35,017 nt of DNA. Source: Deltaproteobacteria bacterium. Its GTDB lineage: Bacteria > Desulfobacterota > Deferrimicrobia > Deferrimicrobiales > Deferrimicrobiaceae. The stretch lies in NCBI GenBank assembly GCA_016219515.1, contig JACRMU010000008.1:1-35017 (forward strand). Reading direction: 5' to 3'. The position numbers and the translations under genes were made by a program. Under the pieces are notes generated by a model. That model was not told where the DNA came from. It saw nothing but the letters and a program-made list of their open reading frames with translations, and searched no databases. Of the stretch, positions 1 through 7,788 are shown piece after piece; the first letter of the stretch is position 1, and each line of letters starts with the position of its first letter.

Positions 1-42
1 AAGTACAAGAAGTGCTGCGGAGCATCGGGAGGAGCGGAGTGA
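1..42 (+). CDS. secA: C-terminal end of a probable SecA (partial)
   Basis: The first 42 bases read K-Y-K-K-C-C-G-A-S-G-G-A-E-stop. This matches the end of the SecA zinc-binding tail, whose family consensus is CPCGSGKKYKKCC. SecA is the ATPase motor that pushes preproteins through SecYEG. Only the last two zinc-ligand cysteines are inside the window. The stop TGA (40-42) overlaps the argJ GTG start as GTGA, so the two genes are probably co-translated, and a secA-argJ pair fits Geobacter-like gene order as I recall it. Other proteins carry SEC-C tails, so the identity rests on seven residues plus the neighbour. Confidence 0.6.
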   Translation, partial: KYKKCCGASGGAE

Positions 43-1229
43 AGAAACGGAGAGAGATCCCGGTCCCCGGGTTCCGGGGGGCGGGGACGGCCTGCGGCAT
101 CAAGAAGACGGGGAAGGCCGACCTGGCCCTGGTCGTGAGCGGCCGCCCCTGCGTCTCCGACGTGGTCTTCACGCGGAACCGGGTCTTCGCCGCGCCGGTG
201 GCGTGGGGGAAAGCCCTGCGGAGCCGGTCCTCCCTGCGCGGGATCGTCGTCAACAGCGGCAACGCCAACGCGTGCAACGCGGAGGGCCTCGCCGCGGTGC
301 GGGCGACCTCGGCGGCGGCGTGCGCCGCCCTCGGAGTGCCGAAGGATTCGCTCCTCGTCTCTTCGACGGGCGTCATCGGCGTGCGGCTCCCCGTGGAGAA
401 GATCCTGGCGGCGCTGCCGGAGCTGTGCGCGTCCCTCTCCCCGAAAGGGATCCGAAAGGCGGGCGAGGCGATCCTCACCACGGACGCGTTTCCCAAGAGC
501 GCGCTGCGGACGATTTGTGTCCGGGGGGGAAAGATTACCCTGGGAGGGATCGCAAAGGGGGCAGGGATGATCGCCCCGAACATGGGAACGATGCTGGCCT
601 ACGTGTTCACGGACGCGTCCATGCGGCCGGCCGACCTTCGGAAGGCGTTCCGCGAGGGGGTCGACTTTTCCTTCCACCGGATCGTCGTGGACGGCGACAC
701 GAGCACCAACGACACCGCCGCGATCTTCGCCAACGGCGCCTGCGGCCTCCCTCCCCTGGCCGGAAAAGACCTGGCTGCGTTTTCGGAGGCGCTCCGCTCC
801 CTGCTCCTGGAACTCGCGCTGATGATCGTGCGGGACGGCGAGGGGGCGACGAAAGTCGTGCGCGTGTCGGTGTCGGGGGCGCGAAGCTCCCGGGACGCGG
901 AAAAGGCCGCCCGGGCGGTGGCCACCTCGCCGCTGGTGAAGACGGCGGTCTTCGGCGCCGACCCCAACTGGGGGCGGATCGTCGCGGCCGTCGGGCGGGC
1001 GGGGGCGGCGGTCGACCAGGACCGGATCGAGCTCTCGTTCGCGGGGGAGAAGGTCCTGCGGCGGGGGATGAAGGTCGACCGGGCCGCCGAGCGCCGGGCC
1101 GCCCCGAAGATCCGGAAGGATGCCTACGAAATCGAGATCGACCTTGGGCGCGGCAAGGGGAGCCACTTCCTCTACTTTTCCGACCTGAACCACGACTACG
1201 TCCGGATCAATGCGGGATACCGGACATAG
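39..1229 (+). CDS. argJ: Bifunctional ornithine acetyltransferase / N-acetylglutamate synthase
   Basis: ArgJ moves the acetyl group from N-acetylornithine to glutamate, closing the cyclic arginine pathway; many homologues also acetylate glutamate from acetyl-CoA. The 396-residue length is normal. Typical ArgJ segments are present: GIVVNSGNANACNA, the GIAKGAGMIAPNMGTML autoprocessing site with its nucleophilic Thr retained, and GADPNWGRI. Family members usually read NMATML, so the residue before the Thr is Gly here. I chose GTG 39 rather than GTG 12 because GGGAGGAG lies just upstream and the start then overlaps the upstream stop by 4 bp. argC lies far downstream, so the arginine genes are split. 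No terminator is obvious after the stop. Confidence 0.95.
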   Translation: MKKRREIPVPGFRGAGTACGIKKTGKADLALVVSGRPCVSDVVFTRNRVFAAPVAWGKALRSRSSLRGIVVNSGNANACNAEGLAAVRATSAAACAALGVPKDSLLVSSTGVIGVRLPVEKILAALPELCASLSPKGIRKAGEAILTTDAFPKSALRTICVRGGKITLGGIAKGAGMIAPNMGTMLAYVFTDASMRPADLRKAFREGVDFSFHRIVVDGDTSTNDTAAIFANGACGLPPLAGKDLAAFSEALRSLLLELALMIVRDGEGATKVVRVSVSGARSSRDAEKAARAVATSPLVKTAVFGADPNWGRIVAAVGRAGAAVDQDRIELSFAGEKVLRRGMKVDRAAERRAAPKIRKDAYEIEIDLGRGKGSHFLYFSDLNHDYVRINAGYRT

Positions 1230-1311
1230 CAGGCCGAACCGTCCATACACCAGGCGCCCCTTTCGGGAATACGGCTACGCGCCCGGAGTCCTGAAAAGTT
1301 TACGCTTTCGG

Positions 1312-1341
1312 TTGAAGGGGCGACTCCCCTTGTGGTATATA
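1312..1341 (+). promoter_or_regulatory. Probable sigma-70 promoter of the rpsB operon
   Basis: TTGAAG (1312-1317) is followed after 18 bases by TATATA (1336-1341) in the 240-bp gap before rpsB, which would give a leader of roughly 120 nt. The spacer contains a perfect inverted repeat, AAGGGG-cgact-CCCCTT. The leader is GC-rich with several small inverted repeats (for example GGCG-TTG-CGCC), so autoregulation by S2 is possible. I cannot match it to a known leader family by eye. Confidence 0.55.
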
Positions 1342-1469
1342 TACACGGTTAGGCAATCATTCCCCACGGGCGGGACTCTCCCCGGGGTGCCTTGGCGTTG
1401 CGCCGGGGTGGATGGGGAGGGGCGGAACGCCCGGCGGAACAACCCCGAACGCAAGGAGGAAGGGAAAGC

Positions 1470-2291
1470 ATGGCAAACGGACACGGTTCGGTCATCACGA
1501 TGAAGCAGCTGTTGGAGGCGGGCGTCCACTTCGGGCACCAGACGAAGCGGTGGAACCCGAAGATGAAGAAGTACATCTTCACCGCCCGGAACGGGATCTA
1601 CATCATCGACCTGCAGCAGACGGTGAAGATGTTCCGCCACGCGTACGACGTGGTGCGGGACATGGCGGCCGACGGGAAGTCGGTCCTCTTCGTGGGCACC
1701 AAGAAGCAGGCGCAGGAGGCGGTGGAGGAGGAGGCCCGGCGCGCCGGGGCCCCCTTCGTGAACCAGCGCTGGCTGGGCGGGATGCTCACCAACTTCCAGA
1801 CGATCCGCAAGAGCCTCGACCGGCTCCAGCGTCTCAAGGAAATGGGCACCGACGGCACGGCGGAGAAGCTTCCGAAGAAGGAAGTGCTGAAGCTGGACAA
1901 GGAGCGCGTCAAGATGGAGAAGGTCCTTGGCGGGATCCAGGAACTGCGGCGGGTCCCCGACGCGCTCTTCATCGTCGATCCGTCCCGCGAGCAGATCGCG
2001 GTCCTGGAGGCGCGACGGCTGGGAATCCCCATCATCGCCATCGTCGACACCAACTGCGACCCCGATCTCATCGATTTCGTCATCCCCGGGAACGACGACG
2101 CCATCCGGGCGATCAAGCTGTTCCTCTCGAAGGTCGCCGACGCGATCATAGAGGTGAAGGCCGCCTACGCGGAGAAGACCGCCTCCGAGGGCGACAAGGA
2201 CACGGCGGCGCCCGAGGTCACCATGTCCCTCATCTCCACCGAGGACGAGGCGGCCGTCGCACCAGGGGCCAAGGCCGCCGCCGAGGAGTAG
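1470..2291 (+). CDS. rpsB: 30S ribosomal protein S2
   Basis: S2 binds the 30S subunit near the head-body junction and helps recruit S1. The 273-residue product opens with [22 protein letters not shown] after a short lead and carries the S2 signature segments [30 protein letters not shown] and [31 protein letters not shown] low-complexity Ala/Glu tail of about 35 residues makes it longer than the E. coli protein, which is common in this protein. I chose ATG 1470 over the ORF-track start at 1392 because AAGGAGGA lies about 10 bases upstream. It heads the conserved rpsB-tsf-pyrH-frr cluster. Confidence 0.98.
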   Translation: MANGHGSVITMKQLLEAGVHFGHQTKRWNPKMKKYIFTARNGIYIIDLQQTVKMFRHAYDVVRDMAADGKSVLFVGTKKQAQEAVEEEARRAGAPFVNQRWLGGMLTNFQTIRKSLDRLQRLKEMGTDGTAEKLPKKEVLKLDKERVKMEKVLGGIQELRRVPDALFIVDPSREQIAVLEARRLGIPIIAIVDTNCDPDLIDFVIPGNDDAIRAIKLFLSKVADAIIEVKAAYAEKTASEGDKDTAAPEVTMSLISTEDEAAVAPGAKAAAEE

Positions 2292-2358
2292 CCCCCGCTC
2301 CCCGCCCGGGGATGCGCAGGGACTTGAAAGAATCGATATTCGAACAGGAGAGCACGGG

Positions 2359-3285
2359 ATGCAGATAACTTCGGAGTCGGAGATGGTACGCGAACTGCGC
2401 GAGAAGACGGGCGCGGGAATGATGGATTGCAAGAAAGCGCTTGCGGAAGCGGGCGGCGCCATGGAAGCGGCGATCGACAACCTCCGGAAGAAGGGGCTCG
2501 CCGCCGCGGCCAAGAAGGCCTCCCGCATCGCATCGGAAGGATCGGTGGCCGCCTGCGTGGACGCCGGCGCGGGCGCCCTCGTGGAGGTCAACTGCGAGAC
2601 CGATTTCGTCGCGAAGACCGACGACTTCCAGGGATTCGTCCGGGAAGTCGCCTCGCTGGTCCATGCAAAGGCGCCGAAGGACATAGAGGCGGCGCTGGCG
2701 CTTCCGGCGGGCGGCGCGACGCTGTCCGACAAGCTCACCGAGCGGGTGGCAAAGATAGGGGAGAAGATCTCGTTCCGGCGGTTCGTCCGGTTCGCCCTTC
2801 CGGCGGGGGACAAGGGGGTGATCGTCCCCTACATCCACGCGGGCGGGAAGATCGGCGTGCTGATCGAGCTGCACGGCGCCGGGGCGGAGAACGCGGAGTT
2901 CGCCGCGCTGGGGAAGGACCTGGCGATGCAGGTCGCCGCCGCCAACCCCTCCTACGTCGCGCGGGAGAACGTCCCGGCCGACGCGATCGCCCGCGAGAAG
3001 GCCATCTATAGAGAGCAGGCGCTGGCCGCGGGCAAGCCGGAGAAGATCCTGGACAAGATCGCGGAAGGGAAGCTGGAGAAGTATTACGGGGACTTCTGCC
3101 TGGTCGAGCAGGCGTTCATCAAGGACCCCGACCGGAAGGTGAAGGAGCTGCTGAAGGCGATGTCCGCGAAGACCGGGACGGCGGTGCGGGTGGCCGGATT
3201 CGCGCGTTTCCAGGTGGGCGAGGGGCTGGAGAAGCGGTCCAACGACCTGGCCGCCGAGGTCGCCAAGCAACTGAACCAGGGCTGA
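2359..3285 (+). CDS. tsf: Elongation factor Ts
   Basis: EF-Ts exchanges GDP for GTP on EF-Tu. The product has 308 residues. It has the N-terminal UBA-like segment ([24 protein letters not shown], about residues 10-33) and the EF-Tu-contacting [10 protein letters not shown] core motif (81-90). Two dimerisation-type subdomains follow, and the length matches full-size E. coli-like EF-Ts rather than the short forms. AGGAGAG precedes the ATG. A 67-bp gap separates it from rpsB and 26 bp from pyrH, so one transcript is likely. Confidence 0.97.
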   Translation: MQITSESEMVRELREKTGAGMMDCKKALAEAGGAMEAAIDNLRKKGLAAAAKKASRIASEGSVAACVDAGAGALVEVNCETDFVAKTDDFQGFVREVASLVHAKAPKDIEAALALPAGGATLSDKLTERVAKIGEKISFRRFVRFALPAGDKGVIVPYIHAGGKIGVLIELHGAGAENAEFAALGKDLAMQVAAANPSYVARENVPADAIAREKAIYREQALAAGKPEKILDKIAEGKLEKYYGDFCLVEQAFIKDPDRKVKELLKAMSAKTGTAVRVAGFARFQVGEGLEKRSNDLAAEVAKQLNQG

Positions 3286-3311
3286 GCGATCTGAACGTCC
3301 CCGGAGGGGCC

Positions 3312-4037
3312 GTGGGAAAGCCGGTGTACCGCAGGATCCTGCTGAAGCTGTCGGGGGAGGCCCTGATGGGGAAGCAGGAATTCGGGATCGACCCGGAAGT
3401 GCTCTCCGACCTTTCCGCGGAGGTGCGGGAGCTCGCGAAGCTGGGCGTGCAGACGGCCCTGGTGGTGGGCGGCGGGAACATCTTCCGCGGCATCCGGACC
3501 AGCAAGGAATACGGCATCGACCGGGCGTCCGCGGACTACATGGGGATGCTGGCCACCGTCATCAACTGCCTCGCCCTCCAGGAGCGGCTCGAGCGGGACG
3601 GCGTGACGACGCGGGTCCTCTCCGCCATCGAGATGCGGGCGATCGCCGAGCCGTACATCCGGCGGCGGGCGTTGCGCCACTTAGAGAAGGGCAGGGTGGT
3701 CATCTTCGCCGCGGGGACCGGGAACCCGTATTTCACGACGGACACCGCGGCGGCGCTGCGGGCGATGGAGATCAACGCCGACGCGATCCTCAAGGCGACG
3801 AAGGTCGACGGCGTGTACGACCGCGACCCGATGCTGCACAAGAAGGCAAAGAAGTTTTCGGAGCTGACCTACATCGACGTCCTGCAGAAAAACCTCAAGG
3901 TGATGGACGCCACGGCGATCTCCCTGTGCATGGACAACCTTCTTCCCATCGTCGTCTTCAACCTGACGAAGCGGGGGAACGTCATCCGGGTGGTGAAGGG
4001 GGAAAAGATCGGGACCGTCGTCCATGGAGGCCGCTGA
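3312..4037 (+). CDS. pyrH: UMP kinase
   Basis: This is bacterial hexameric UMP kinase of the amino-acid-kinase fold, converting UMP to UDP with ATP. It has 241 residues, the usual size. Motifs are [11 protein letters not shown] at the N-terminus, the glycine-rich [11 protein letters not shown], the substrate-binding [16 protein letters not shown], and [13 protein letters not shown]. The GTG start at 3312 has GGAGGGG upstream. The 3' end reaches to within one base of the preferred frr start, consistent with translational coupling. Confidence 0.97.
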   Translation: MGKPVYRRILLKLSGEALMGKQEFGIDPEVLSDLSAEVRELAKLGVQTALVVGGGNIFRGIRTSKEYGIDRASADYMGMLATVINCLALQERLERDGVTTRVLSAIEMRAIAEPYIRRRALRHLEKGRVVIFAAGTGNPYFTTDTAAALRAMEINADAILKATKVDGVYDRDPMLHKKAKKFSELTYIDVLQKNLKVMDATAISLCMDNLLPIVVFNLTKRGNVIRVVKGEKIGTVVHGGR

Positions 4038-4038
4038 C

Positions 4039-4593
4039 ATGGAGGCCCTGCTGAAAGACGCTTCGGGCAAGATGACCCGGAGCATCGAAGCGTTCAAGAA
4101 GGATCTGGGGAAGGTCCGCACGGGGCGCGCCTCCTTCTCCCTGCTGGACGGGATCAAGGTGGACTATTACGGAACGCCGACGCCCCTGGCGCAGGTGGGG
4201 ACGCTTTCGGTGCCGGAAAGCCGGCTGATCACCGTCACCCCCTGGGACGCCAAGATGATCGGCCCGATCGAGAAGGCGATCCAGTCCGGGGGGCTGGGCC
4301 TGAACCCATCCAGCGACGGCAAGGTCGTCCGCATCCCCATCCCGCCACTCACCGAGGAGCGGCGCAAGGAGCTGGTCAAGCTGGTGAAGAAGATGTCCGA
4401 GGACGCCCGGGTGGCGGTCCGCAACGTCCGCCGCGAGGCGATCGAGCGCATCAAGGAAAAGGAAAAGAAGAAGGAGATCTCCGAGGACGCGATGAAGCGC
4501 GGGCAGGAGCGGGCCCAGAAGGAGACCGACGCCTTCATCAAGAAGATCGACGAGATCGTGAAAATCAAGGAACAAGAAATCATGGAAGTCTGA
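4039..4593 (+). CDS. frr: Ribosome recycling factor
   Basis: RRF, with EF-G, splits post-termination ribosomes. The 184-residue length is canonical. It shows the tRNA-mimic alpha-helical domain (KVRTGRASFSLLDGIKVDYYGTPTPLAQ) and the charged C-terminal helices (VRNVRREAIERIKEKEKKKEISED). The ORF track starts at ATG 4024. I prefer ATG 4039, because GGAGG at 4027-4031 is correctly spaced for it and the next residues match the family start. Either way the start overlaps or abuts the pyrH stop. Confidence 0.96.
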   Translation: MEALLKDASGKMTRSIEAFKKDLGKVRTGRASFSLLDGIKVDYYGTPTPLAQVGTLSVPESRLITVTPWDAKMIGPIEKAIQSGGLGLNPSSDGKVVRIPIPPLTEERRKELVKLVKKMSEDARVAVRNVRREAIERIKEKEKKKEISEDAMKRGQERAQKETDAFIKKIDEIVKIKEQEIMEV

Positions 4594-4660
4594 AGGGAAT
4601 TTCTTTTTCGGGCTTCCGTGTCATCCGCGGTTACCGCAGAAGAAAGAGGAGGAAAACACC

Positions 4661-4828
4661 ATGGCCGTAAAGATCACCGATGAATGCACCGCGTGTGGAG
4701 CCTGCATGGAAACCTGCCCCACGGGGTCGATCGAGGAAGGCGAGAAGTACAAGGTGAACGACACCTGCACCGACTGTCTGGCCTGCGTCGATACCTGCCC
4801 GACCGGAGCCATCGTCCAGCAGAGCTGA
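4661..4828 (+). CDS. Small 2[4Fe-4S] ferredoxin
   Basis: This 55-residue gene is too short for the ORF track. It has two perfect C-x2-C-x2-C-x3-C-P motifs: Cys 9, 12, 15, 19 and Cys 36, 39, 42, 46. They are arranged as a pseudo-twofold repeat (ECTACGACMETCPTGSI and TCTDCLACVDTCPTGAI), as in clostridial-type 8Fe-8S ferredoxins. It should be a soluble, low-potential, one- or two-electron carrier. AGGAGG lies about 8 bases before the ATG, so expression is probably strong. It sits between frr and uppS, which are adjacent in Geobacter-like genomes as I recall them, and a long palindrome follows it. No partner oxidoreductase is nearby; candidate uses such as the MEP-pathway Fe-S enzymes IspG and IspH are speculation. 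Confidence 0.93.
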   Translation: MAVKITDECTACGACMETCPTGSIEEGEKYKVNDTCTDCLACVDTCPTGAIVQQS

Positions 4829-4869
4829 CGCGCTCCCCGGGAAACGAGACCCCAGGCCCAATAATGCTC

Positions 4870-5046
4870 ACCCGCAATTCTCACCAGGCTTCTACTGCGG
4901 TGGCGGATACGGGCATGTCTACTGCGTTGCGCTCGGTCGGGCTCCTCGCCGTAGTGTCGACTACGGCTCCGGTGCCCTCGGTCGCGCGCCTTGTATCCAC
5001 GCCCGTCTCCACCACCTCGTGACGAACCCCGGCGAGAATTGCGGGT
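4870..5046. repeat. 177-bp long imperfect palindrome (hairpin or MITE-like)
   Basis: The outer ends, ACCCGCAATTCTCACC (4870-4885) and GGCGAGAATTGCGGGT (5031-5046), are inverted repeats with one mismatch in 16. Pairing continues inward through GGTGGCGGATACGGGC and its partner GCCCGTCTCCACC, and ends in a perfect apex GCCGTAGT-gtcg-ACTACGGC (4948-4967). Both the outer ends and the apex are centred near 4958, so this is one structure and not chance pairs. It lacks the T-tract of an intrinsic terminator. It fills the ferredoxin-uppS gap and overlaps the annotated uppS start. I saw no second copy in the window. Confidence 0.75.
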
Positions 5047-5801
5047 TGCGCGGCGGAACGGACGCGGCCGCGCTCCCCCGGCATGTCGCCATCATCATGG
5101 ACGGCAACGGCCGGTGGGCGAGGCAGCGGGGACTTCCGCGCGTGGAGGGCCACCGGATGGGAATCCGCGCCGTCCGCGCCGTCGTGGAATGCGCGCGCGA
5201 GCTCGGCATCCCCTACCTGACGCTGTACGCCTTCTCCGTCGAGAACTGGGGAAGGCCCGAGAACGAGGTAACCACCCTCATGACTCTGCTCCGGGAGTTC
5301 CTCCTCAAGGAGCTCCCGGAGCTGATCCGGCACCGCATCCGCCTGAACGTCATCGGCGAGGCGGAGAAGCTCCCGGCGTACGTCCGCGAGGTGCTGGACC
5401 GGACCCTGTCGGTAACCGCGGGGCACACGGAGATGACGCTCACCCTGGCGCTTTCGTACGCCGGGAGGAGCGAGATTCTCCGCGCGGCGAAAAAACTGGC
5501 GGAGGAGGCGGCAAGGGGCCGGATCGCCGCGGAGAAGCTCACAGAAGACGATATCGCCGCCCGCCTGGACACGGCGGGGATGCCCGATCCCGACCTCGTC
5601 ATCCGGACCAGCGGCGAGCTCCGGGTCAGCAACTTCCTCCTCTGGCAGACCGCCTACTCCGAGTTCGTGTTCACCGACGTGCTCTGGCCCGATTTCGGGA
5701 AGGCGGAATTCCTCCTGGCGCTCGACGAGTACTCCCGCCGGCACCGGCGATTCGGATTGACGGAAGAGCAGGCGGAGCCTCCGTCCGGCGGTATTTCGTA
5801 G
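5019..5801 (+). CDS. uppS: Isoprenyl (undecaprenyl) diphosphate synthase
   Basis: This cis-prenyltransferase condenses farnesyl diphosphate with eight isopentenyl diphosphates to make the C55 carrier for peptidoglycan and LPS. LPRHVAIIMDGNGRWARQRGLPRVEGHRMG holds the catalytic Asp and diphosphate-binding residues. LYAFSVENWGRP and the C-terminal DLVIRTSGELRVSNFLLWQTAYSEF are signature segments. The GTG at 5019 gives 260 residues but lies inside the long palindrome and has only pyrimidine-rich sequence upstream. TTG 5046, at the very edge of the palindrome, would give 251 residues and is a credible alternative. cdsA follows with overlapping stop and start. Confidence 0.95.
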   Translation: MTNPGENCGLRGGTDAAALPRHVAIIMDGNGRWARQRGLPRVEGHRMGIRAVRAVVECARELGIPYLTLYAFSVENWGRPENEVTTLMTLLREFLLKELPELIRHRIRLNVIGEAEKLPAYVREVLDRTLSVTAGHTEMTLTLALSYAGRSEILRAAKKLAEEAARGRIAAEKLTEDDIAARLDTAGMPDPDLVIRTSGELRVSNFLLWQTAYSEFVFTDVLWPDFGKAEFLLALDEYSRRHRRFGLTEEQAEPPSGGIS

Positions 5802-6610
5802 TGCTCTGGAAGCGGGTCGCCACCGCCGCCGTCCTCCTGCCGCTCCTTGCAGCGGCGGTTCTCTATGGAAAGGGATGGCCGTTCGCCCTGCTGGTCCTCG
5901 CGACGGCCCTGCTGTGCGCCGCGGAATATTTCCGGATGTTCTTCCCCTCCCCGTGGGACCGTTGGACGGGGGTATTCGCCGCGGTCCTGGCCTGCGCCTC
6001 GGGCTCCCTGCTTCCGTTCCCCGCGGCCCTCTCCGCCCTCCTTCTCTGCGTCGCGATGGCGGCGTTCCACTTTCTCCCCGCGGAAGGGACGCTGGAGGAG
6101 AAGGCGCGGCGCTCGGCCCTCTCCGTGCTGGGGGTGGCGTACATCGGCGGGTTCCTGTCGGCCTGGCCGCGGACGATTCTCCTCCCCGGAGGGGAGCACT
6201 GGGTCCTCCTGGGAATCCTGGCGGTCGCGGCCGGGGACACGTTCGCGTACTTCGTCGGGCGGGCCGTCGGCAAGCGCCCCCTGGCGCCCCGGATCTCCCC
6301 GAAAAAAACGATGGAGGGAGCCGCCGGAGGCCTCGCGGCCAGCGTGCTCGTCGGGGGGGCGTACGCGGCATTCTTCCTCCCCGGCGTCCCTGCCTGGTTC
6401 TCCCTGCCGGCCTCCGCGGCCGTCGGCGTTGCGGGCCAATGCGGCGACCTGTTCGAATCGATGCTGAAGCGGGCGGCCGACGTGAAGGACAGCGGCGGCC
6501 TCCTCCCGGGGCACGGGGGGTTCCTCGACCGGGCGGACGGCATCATCGCCGCGGGGCCCGTCCTCCACCTTCTGGCGGTCCTCCACTATTATCCGCTGGC
6601 GGGGGGATGA
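5801..6610 (+). CDS. cdsA: Phosphatidate cytidylyltransferase
   Basis: CdsA makes CDP-diacylglycerol from phosphatidate and CTP, the precursor for pssA downstream. The 269-residue product is strongly hydrophobic with about seven or eight membrane segments. Near its C-terminus it carries the family signature S-x-L-K-R-x4-K-D-x-G-x2-L-P-G-H-G-G-x-L-D-R-x-D, seen as SMLKRAADVKDSGGLLPGHGGFLDRADG. GTG 5801 shares one base with the uppS stop (TAGTG). The upstream Shine-Dalgarno sequence is weak, so translational coupling is likely. The longer reading frame from 4991 is antiparallel noise over uppS. Confidence 0.95.
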   Translation: MLWKRVATAAVLLPLLAAAVLYGKGWPFALLVLATALLCAAEYFRMFFPSPWDRWTGVFAAVLACASGSLLPFPAALSALLLCVAMAAFHFLPAEGTLEEKARRSALSVLGVAYIGGFLSAWPRTILLPGGEHWVLLGILAVAAGDTFAYFVGRAVGKRPLAPRISPKKTMEGAAGGLAASVLVGGAYAAFFLPGVPAWFSLPASAAVGVAGQCGDLFESMLKRAADVKDSGGLLPGHGGFLDRADGIIAAGPVLHLLAVLHYYPLAGG

Positions 6611-7788
6611 AGATGAGAGCTCCCGTCGGCGTGGCCGTCCTGGGCTCCACGGGATCGGTGGGGCGCAGCGCCCTGGAGGTGATCGCACGGTTTCCGAAAA
6701 AATTCCGTGTGACCGCCCTGTGCGCCGGAAGGAACGCGAAGCGGCTGGCGGAGCAGGCGCGGCGGTTCCGTCCCTCCCTCGTCTGCCTGTCCGAGGAACG
6801 GGCCGCGGCGCGGCTTGACGGTCTTCCCCGCGGTACCCGCGCGGTCTTCGGCGAGGAGGGGATGACCGAGGCGGTGTGCGCGGCCGGGGCCCGCATCGTG
6901 CTGGCGGCCGCGTCCGGGGTCTCCTCGATCCGTCCGGTGATCGCCGCCGCGAAGATGGGAAAGCGGATCGCCCTGGCCAACAAGGAGCTGCTGGTGATGG
7001 CGGGGGAGTTCCTGACGGCGGCCGCCCGGGCGGGAAAGGCCGAGATCCTGCCCGTCGACAGCGAGCACTCGGCGGTCTTCCAGGCGATTTCCGGGCACCG
7101 GCGGGAGGACATCCGCCGGATCCTGCTGACCGCCTCCGGGGGCCCTTTCCGGAACCACACCGTGCGCCGCATGCGCGCGGCGACGGTGTCCGAGGCGCTC
7201 GGCCACCCGGTGTGGCGGATGGGGGAGAAGATCACGGTCGACTCCGCGACGCTGATGAACAAGGGGCTGGAGGTGATCGAGGCGACCTGGCTCTTCGGCC
7301 TGCCTCCTTCCCGGATCGACGTGCTCATCCATCCCCAGTCGGCCGTGCATTCCATGGTGGAGTACCGGGACGGGAGCCTGATCGCGCAGATGGGGATCCC
7401 CGACATGCGGATCCCCATCGGATATGCGCTCTCCTACCCGGAACGCCTGCCGCTGGAACTGCCCAGATTCCACCCGCATCGAATGGACGGGTGGACCTTC
7501 GAGCCGCCGGATTTCCGGAGGTTCCCGGCCCTGTCGATCGCCTACGCGGCGGCGGCGGCCGGCGGAACGGCGCCAGCGGTCATGAACGCGGCGAACGAGG
7601 CGGCGGTCGGCGCCTTCCTTTCCGGGCGGATCCGGTTCACCGACATCGCGGGAGTGGTGGGGAAGCTGATGAACGGATGGCGGCGGGAAAGCCGATCGGT
7701 TACTCTTGATGATGTCCTCCGCGCCGACGCGGAAGCAAGGGAAGAGGCCGAACGGGTGATCTCCCGGAAAAGGAGCACAGGCAGGTAA
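6607..7788 (+). CDS. dxr: 1-deoxy-D-xylulose 5-phosphate reductoisomerase
   Basis: Dxr is the committed step of the MEP isoprenoid pathway, turning DXP into MEP with NADPH. The 393-residue protein has the N-terminal dinucleotide motif LGSTGSVGRSALEVI, ALANKELLVMAGE, the metal-binding PVDSEHSAVFQ, LTASGGPFR, and HPVWRMGEKITVDSATLMNKGLEVIEATWLFG. ATG 6607 overlaps the cdsA stop by 4 bp; ATG 6613 is two codons in. It supplies isopentenyl diphosphate for uppS in the same operon. Confidence 0.97.
   Translation: MKMRAPVGVAVLGSTGSVGRSALEVIARFPKKFRVTALCAGRNAKRLAEQARRFRPSLVCLSEERAAARLDGLPRGTRAVFGEEGMTEAVCAAGARIVLAAASGVSSIRPVIAAAKMGKRIALANKELLVMAGEFLTAAARAGKAEILPVDSEHSAVFQAISGHRREDIRRILLTASGGPFRNHTVRRMRAATVSEALGHPVWRMGEKITVDSATLMNKGLEVIEATWLFGLPPSRIDVLIHPQSAVHSMVEYRDGSLIAQMGIPDMRIPIGYALSYPERLPLELPRFHPHRMDGWTFEPPDFRRFPALSIAYAAAAAGGTAPAVMNAANEAAVGAFLSGRIRFTDIAGVVGKLMNGWRRESRSVTLDDVLRADAEAREEAERVISRKRSTGR

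Noticed and set aside
1275-2813. 512-codon minus-strand ORF opposite rpsB and tsf
   Set aside because: Antisense shadow of two ribosome-associated genes; no motif and no ribosome site.
4881-6371. 496-codon minus-strand ORF opposite uppS and cdsA
   Set aside because: Arg/Pro-rich noise translation; its end merely crosses the long palindrome.
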